Source of the DNA: Hedera helix
Lineage: Eukaryota > Streptophyta > Magnoliopsida > Apiales > Araliaceae
DNA: 64,000 nt
NCBI GenBank assembly: GCA_947179155.2
Contig: OX359280.1
Span: forward strand, 42,883,555-42,947,554
Direction of reading: 5' to 3'
The notes under the pieces are model-generated. The model was not told the origin of the DNA, made no database searches, and saw only the letters and a program-made list of their open reading frames with translations. Each line of letters starts with the position of its first letter. Within the stretch, counting starts at the first letter, position 1. Of this stretch, positions 59,748 through 64,000 are shown one piece after another. Position numbers and translations under genes: made by a program.

Positions 59748-60835
59748 CTTGAATCGTAAATGGTTTCTTCTTGTTGTGTAGTTTTGTTTGGGTATGTGTT
59801 GTACTTAAATTTTGTAAAATACTCGCAAGCGCACAAATTTATTGTAAAACAGTTTAATACAAAGTACGAGGTCGATCCCCCGAGAATTATTGAATAATTA
59901 ATTAAATCTAAATTATATTCAATTCTAATCTAGTTAACAAAAAGTGATCTTTGGAATAATTAAAACTAAAAACTAAATATAATGAAAATCAAGACTAATA
60001 AAATAACTAAACTTTTAATCAGTGAAAGAAAGGTCTGAGGTTCAGAATCCACAATATTAATTATGTATATCTTACTATTTATTATTAATTCGGAGTAGCA
60101 ATTTGAAAATAAATTCAATGCTTTCTCAAGATTTTTCATTTAAGTTCATAAAAATATATATTTTTTGTAAAATCTTATTTTCAAGGATTAAATATATAAG
60201 ACCAAAGCATTAAATGTATCTACCGTTTTGAAAAATAAATAATCTCAGTTCTTAACTAAAACATTTAAAACGCAACCCGGATTAAATTAAACTAATTGAA
60301 ACTATTCAAAATACATGATATTATGAATGAAACAATTTAATTTAAATTAACCAAATAAATAAGAATTATTAACGTTAAAACCAATTTGAGAATTTATAAT
60401 AAATTTCAGAATATTACATAATTAATAATGTTTCATCCTATACCTCATAAATTAATTTAGCAATACATAGTAATATAAACAAGGATTAAGTAATAACCCA
60501 TTATTATTAATGCACTGCCGCTGCTTTGCGTTGGACTGCTTTGTGATGATGTTGTTGTGCTGCTCCTTTATTAATAGGAATTGACAGACTCCAATTCTAG
60601 TTACAAACTTAGTGAGCTAATTAGGAATGAGAAATGGAAGAAATTCAGAAGAATCAGAAGAGGGAGATAGAAATTGAGGGAGAATTAAAGAGAGTCAGAT
60701 AAATTGGGGAAGAAGCAAACAATTCATTTCATTCATCATATTCTGGCCCCATGGACTCTGTTGCTACACATAAGCGTCATCCTCTTGGGTAGCACCACAA
60801 ATTAGCACTGTACGATGATACTCTAATTCGGATTT

Positions 60836-60994
60836 TTATGTCGTGCTGAAATCAGGTACCCTGGCATTTATGAGCAGTTCAATTTTTTTCATGAACTGCT
60901 CAAATTTTGCATCCATAGAATTTTGCAACTCCTTCATTGTTTCTCGAAATTTTTCAGTGTTGTTTCCTAGGCTTGTAAAATTTTGTTTTTCCAT
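60836..60994 (-). other. 52-codon ORF of unknown origin
   Basis: Begins MEKQNFTSLG and contains SMDAKFEQFMKKIELLI, a short amphipathic, coiled-coil-like helix, ending DFSTT. The last third of the minus-strand leader is part of the 55-bp duplication. It could be a piece of a retroelement gag or of a host gene. I do not recognise it. Confidence 0.3.
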
Positions 60995-61060
60995 GGTGAC
61001 CTTTATTTTCAGTGTTGTTTCCTAGGCTTGTAAAATTTTGTTTTTCCATGGTGACCTTTA
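60951..61060. repeat. 55-bp perfect tandem duplication
   Basis: 60951-61005 and 61006-61060 are identical, starting TTTTCAGTGTTGTTTCCTAG and ending CATGGTGACCTTTA. Perfect identity means it is recent or an assembly artefact. Confidence 0.95.
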
Positions 61061-62445
61061 TGTTGCTGCTTTGTATTGCTTGGTTTGGTTAGGCTTTTGT
61101 TGCTTCAGTGTTGCCTCCACGTGGACATCACGTGATGTGATGTGATGCAAGGTGATGTTTTGGAAATTTTGTATGATGTTGGCTCCTTTCTTTTTTGCGT
61201 AATTGCATCCCTTTTATAACCCATTATGTACCTTCAATAGTTAAAGAGTTAAATTTTTATTCTAACTTCTCCTCCCAATTCATATAACGTATTGGAGTCT
61301 TCTTATTTTGTTTTCTCAGTTACTGAAACTCTTCTTCTTTTAAAATTCCTTAAGTTGCTATTAGATCCAAAAATGGACCTTTTATATTCTCAAAACCTGT
61401 ACACAAAAATAAATCTAATTAGAATAAAATTAATATAAAATTTAACTAATAAATCTATTTTTGGAGGAAATAAATATAATAAAATATGCTCATCAATATG
61501 CCTCTAGTAAACTGTACCTTGAGATTTATTCAGTTTATGAAACTATCTCACACACTTGCTTATTTGTGAGTTTTATTTTGGGGAAAAAGCAAGGATAAAG
61601 GGAAAGTTCTTCATTCCAATCTATTTTATTTTTTTGTAAAGAAGAACTTTCGCTTCTAATCTCTTCACTTCTCACCAAAATAAACTCACAGAAAAAAAAG
61701 AAGAAGAAAAAGTATATGTCTGCCTTTTTAATTAGAATCACGAGCAGTTGTGTGACTAATATTCATGTCAAATCCATCATCATGTATTACAAATCTATCA
61801 TAGTTTTTGAGATGTAAGGAGAAGTCTCAAGTTATAACAAATGGTGAACTTGAATTCTTTGAGCAGTGCCACGATAAATGTTAATTACACTATATTGTAA
61901 ACTTGTATGATCATTTGTGGCCAATATGCTTATCCTTAAAGAGAAAGTTTAAATGCATTTTTCTAGTAAGCTAATAAATACTCCATTCACTCCACAAAAA
62001 TAGTCCCGTTTGCAACATTTACTAAAAAGTTTAGCAGCGGCGACATGATATAAAATTCGGACGACAAAGTTAAAGATATGGTGTCATTTTATATTACCAT
62101 CAATAAAAAGAGTACTCTTTTTGCGGAACAAATTTTTTTGGCAAAGGGGATTCATGCAGGGAGTATAATACTTTACAAAATCAACATAACAGTTGGAGCA
62201 ATATTTGTAATAATCAACACATATCAAACACATAGAACAACTCTAATTAACAATGCAACTCCAAATCGAAAATTCTGAACAAGTATAAGAAAAATTAGAA
62301 ATTAGTTTCAATGACATTTGAGCTAATATGTGGAGTATTACCTATTTCTCAGCTTCAGCAGCCTAATACCTGCCGTAAATGACATCTAAGCTAATATCTG
62401 GAGTTGGCTCGTTCAACTGAGCTTCGCCGTTGACAGCCAGTCGCC

Positions 62446-62550
62446 ATGTCGTCCAATGTGGCGGCGTCGGAGGAGATTTCGACGACGATCCAAAAACTAG
62501 TAGATGCTGTTTTTAGGATTTTATTGGAAGTCCATATAAAAGTCCATTGA
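62446..62550 (+). other. 34-codon ORF in a GC-richer island
   Basis: Good context (GCCATGTCG). It begins MSSNVAASEEISTTIQ and continues KLVDAVFRILLEV to a TGA. The composition is richer in GC than its surroundings, as in a plant first exon. GTTTTTAG|GATT inside it could instead be an acceptor. It lies where, in Arabidopsis, two further genes are found between CYP704A2 and the BEACH gene, so it might be a relic. Unproven. Confidence 0.3.
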
Positions 62551-63057
62551 CCAGCCCAACTCATTGTGCCTTGGGTCATGGCCCAATACCTTTTTGCCAG
62601 GTAATTTTGCATAATTACATTCTTTATAAATTGTAATTTTAATAAACAAAAAATTAAAGAAATAATTTAGTATATATTGAACTGAAATATGCAACTCTGT
62701 TTGTAGAGAGATGTAAAGGTTAAGGCGGCAAAAGCACACACAACCAGCACTATTGAACTTTCATTTACTTTGATATCAAAGAATTGGACAACATATACAA
62801 GCTCAAATCCTATTACAACTCAATGGAGACAAAATTTGCAGAACATCCCTGCTCACAAATATAAGAGACGACCCTCTTTGTTATGTGTCTAAAGCTCTAT
62901 TTTTCTCATCTTGAAAATATATTTACACCCACTATAAGTTTAGCATCGGCTTTAGTTCTAAAGAGCTGGCTAGCTTTCCTTTGTTGTATTGATTTCAATG
63001 GGATAAAATATTGTCTTCTGGACTCCAGTAAACAAAAACTCGGTGAGCCAAAATTCA

Positions 63058-63542
63058 TCATTTTATGAGGGGACTAAGCCCATCGTCTTCCCCACCAAGC
63101 TTGAGCATTTGATCTACAACCTTCAAGCTCAGCTACAAGCAACAAGAACAGAAGTCAAGATAAGATCACATTTAAATCGGCAACTTGCCTTTAAGCATAA
63201 TTATGTGTATAGAAGAAAACTCATACCACCTCTGACTTTATACTCGACCTTTTTATTTTTTCTCTGTTACTTTACTACACCAATGTATTAAAGTTTGTAG
63301 TTGAGGATGATTTAAAATTTTCATTTTTTCCTTTTGACAACAATTTTAACAGGCAACTATGCACCAATACCAGTAACTGCGTTAGAATCAAAAAGAAAAG
63401 AAAACCAAATTCAACTCACCTCAGGATCAGTGAAGATTATCAATTGTCTATCGGCAGTTGACACCAAAAGATTTGTATTATCCTTGTTCAAAGCCAAAGA
63501 TGTAATATCTTGTTCTTCTTTCAGTTGCATTGAATGGAATAC
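63058..63542 (-). CDS. BCHC2: BEACH/WD40 protein, C-terminal two exons (partial)
   Basis: C-terminal end of a large BEACH-domain protein of the BCHC type (At2g45540-like), thought to act in membrane trafficking. Exon 63542-63420 encodes VFHSMQLKEEQDITSLAL and NKDNTNLLVSTADRQLII, the last WD40 blade. Exon 63132-63058 encodes LSLKVVDQMLKLGGEDDG and ends SPLIK-stop. Both borders are GT..AG, phase 0 (FTDPE|LSLK). The rest of the gene lies beyond the right edge: 63543-64000 reads as intron. The exact family member is inferred from gene order and recalled sequence. Confidence 0.85.
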
Positions 63543-63637
63543 CTGAAAGAGCATATGCTTGTAAGGGAATGTGTTTGGACTTGGGTGGTTCCTATTAATA
63601 GGAAGACTACACGTTATTGTTTTTAACAAATCTTTAA

Positions 63638-63980
63638 GACTATGTTTGTTTGCATTTTAGTTGCATGTGAGTGGGCTATTTGTACTTATTTATAGTAGTT
63701 CAATCTCTATCATCGCTTTTTAATTCTTGAATTAGTTCTAAGACGATAATGTCATGGACTAATTTTTTGTTTCTAAGGTCATTTATGGGGGAATATGTAA
63801 TCCCAAGGAGGAAGGTGACATTAAATAGTACTACTCCCTTTCAAGGTATCAAATGGACATAGGAGTAAAAATATAGACCATGTATTGTAATCTTAGGACT
63901 AGACTAAGGATAAAAAAGTGCTTCATGAGTATAAATAAGAAGAAATCAATCTTATGCATCATTATTAAACAAACATAGTC
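63638..63980. mobile_element. MITE-like element in BEACH-gene intron
   Basis: GACTATGTTTGTTT at 63638-63651 is the exact reverse complement of AAACAAACATAGTC at 63967-63980. The 343-bp interior is non-coding. Such ends are common in hAT- or Harbinger-type MITEs, but no clear target duplication is visible. A TACTCCCTTTC phrase at 63832 may be a second, Stowaway-like fragment inside. Confidence 0.5.
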
Positions 63981-64000
63981 TAGGGGTAAAAACCCAGTGT

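Larger units (their letters stand above)
59505..63057. other. 3.5-kb spacer between CYP704A and the BEACH/WD40 gene
   Basis: After the P450 3' region, 59820-60300 carries the phrase CTCGCAAGCGCACAAATTTA and GAGGTCGATCCCC, seen in many plant interspersed repeats, followed by AT-rich sequence. A 55-bp perfect duplication is at 60951-61060. Short ORFs lie at 60994-60836 (-) and 62446-62550 (+). A weak inverted repeat (GTGAGTTTTATTTTGG / CCAAAATAAACTCAC) spans about 61567-61690. No gene is certain here. Confidence 0.5.

Noticed and set aside
1..64000. tRNA, rRNA or microRNA genes
   Set aside because: I looked for B-box and cloverleaf phrases and long perfect hairpins and found none I can support by eye; a tRNAscan or covariance search would settle it.

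Overview
The window is nuclear DNA from a core eudicot plant. The genes are intron-rich with GT..AG junctions, the spacers are very AT-rich, and there are Stowaway-type MITEs, LTR retrotransposons and plant-only families (LITTLE ZIPPER, GRF, fasciclin-like AGP, CYP704). I rebuilt the exons by hand by matching splice sites and phase. Most gene models close exactly in frame.

Layout, left to right: (1) a plastid-type dihydrodipicolinate synthase gene (lysine biosynthesis, + strand, 3 exons, 1019-5512); (2) a ZPR1-type LITTLE ZIPPER gene (- strand, 2 exons, 6448-7129); (3) a 13-exon gene for an FHA-domain/coiled-coil protein of 916 aa (- strand, 11900-20833); (4) a cyclophilin of the CYP18-1/PPIL3 type (- strand, 22150-24785) carrying two inactivating lesions; (5) an intronless FLA8-like fasciclin arabinogalactan protein (- strand, 27236-28501); (6) a repeat-rich zone (31.7-34.1 kb) around a broken short-chain dehydrogenase fragment; (7) GRF9, a growth-regulating factor with one QLQ and two WRC domains and a miR396-type target site (+ strand, to 39927), followed by a decayed copy of its last exon near 42.1 kb; (8) an AUR3-type Aurora kinase (- strand, 6 exons, 43094-45167); (9) a CYP704 pseudogene (46.06-47.2 kb); (10) an 8.7-kb LTR retrotransposon (47300-55974, TSD GAAGT) that holds a nested 3.1-kb solo LTR (49464-52595, TSD ATAAT); (11) an intact 510-aa CYP704A P450 (+ strand, 5 exons, 57307-59504); (12) the last two exons of a BEACH/WD40 (BCHC-type) gene (- strand, from 63542, continuing off the right edge).

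From memory, the order DHDPS2, ZPR1, FHA protein, FLA8, GRF9, AUR3, CYP704A2, BEACH/WD40 is that of Arabidopsis At2g45440 to At2g45540. This is therefore a long conserved microsynteny block. The clear local departures are the cyclophilin, the dehydrogenase fragment, the P450 duplication and the nested retroelements. The genes do not form a pathway; they are neighbours kept together by descent. No wholly new gene system is evident. The best leads are the double-lesion cyclophilin, the nested retroelement with its tandem arrays, the GGTTACC repeat cluster around a gene fragment, and a strong-context upstream ORF before DHDPS.
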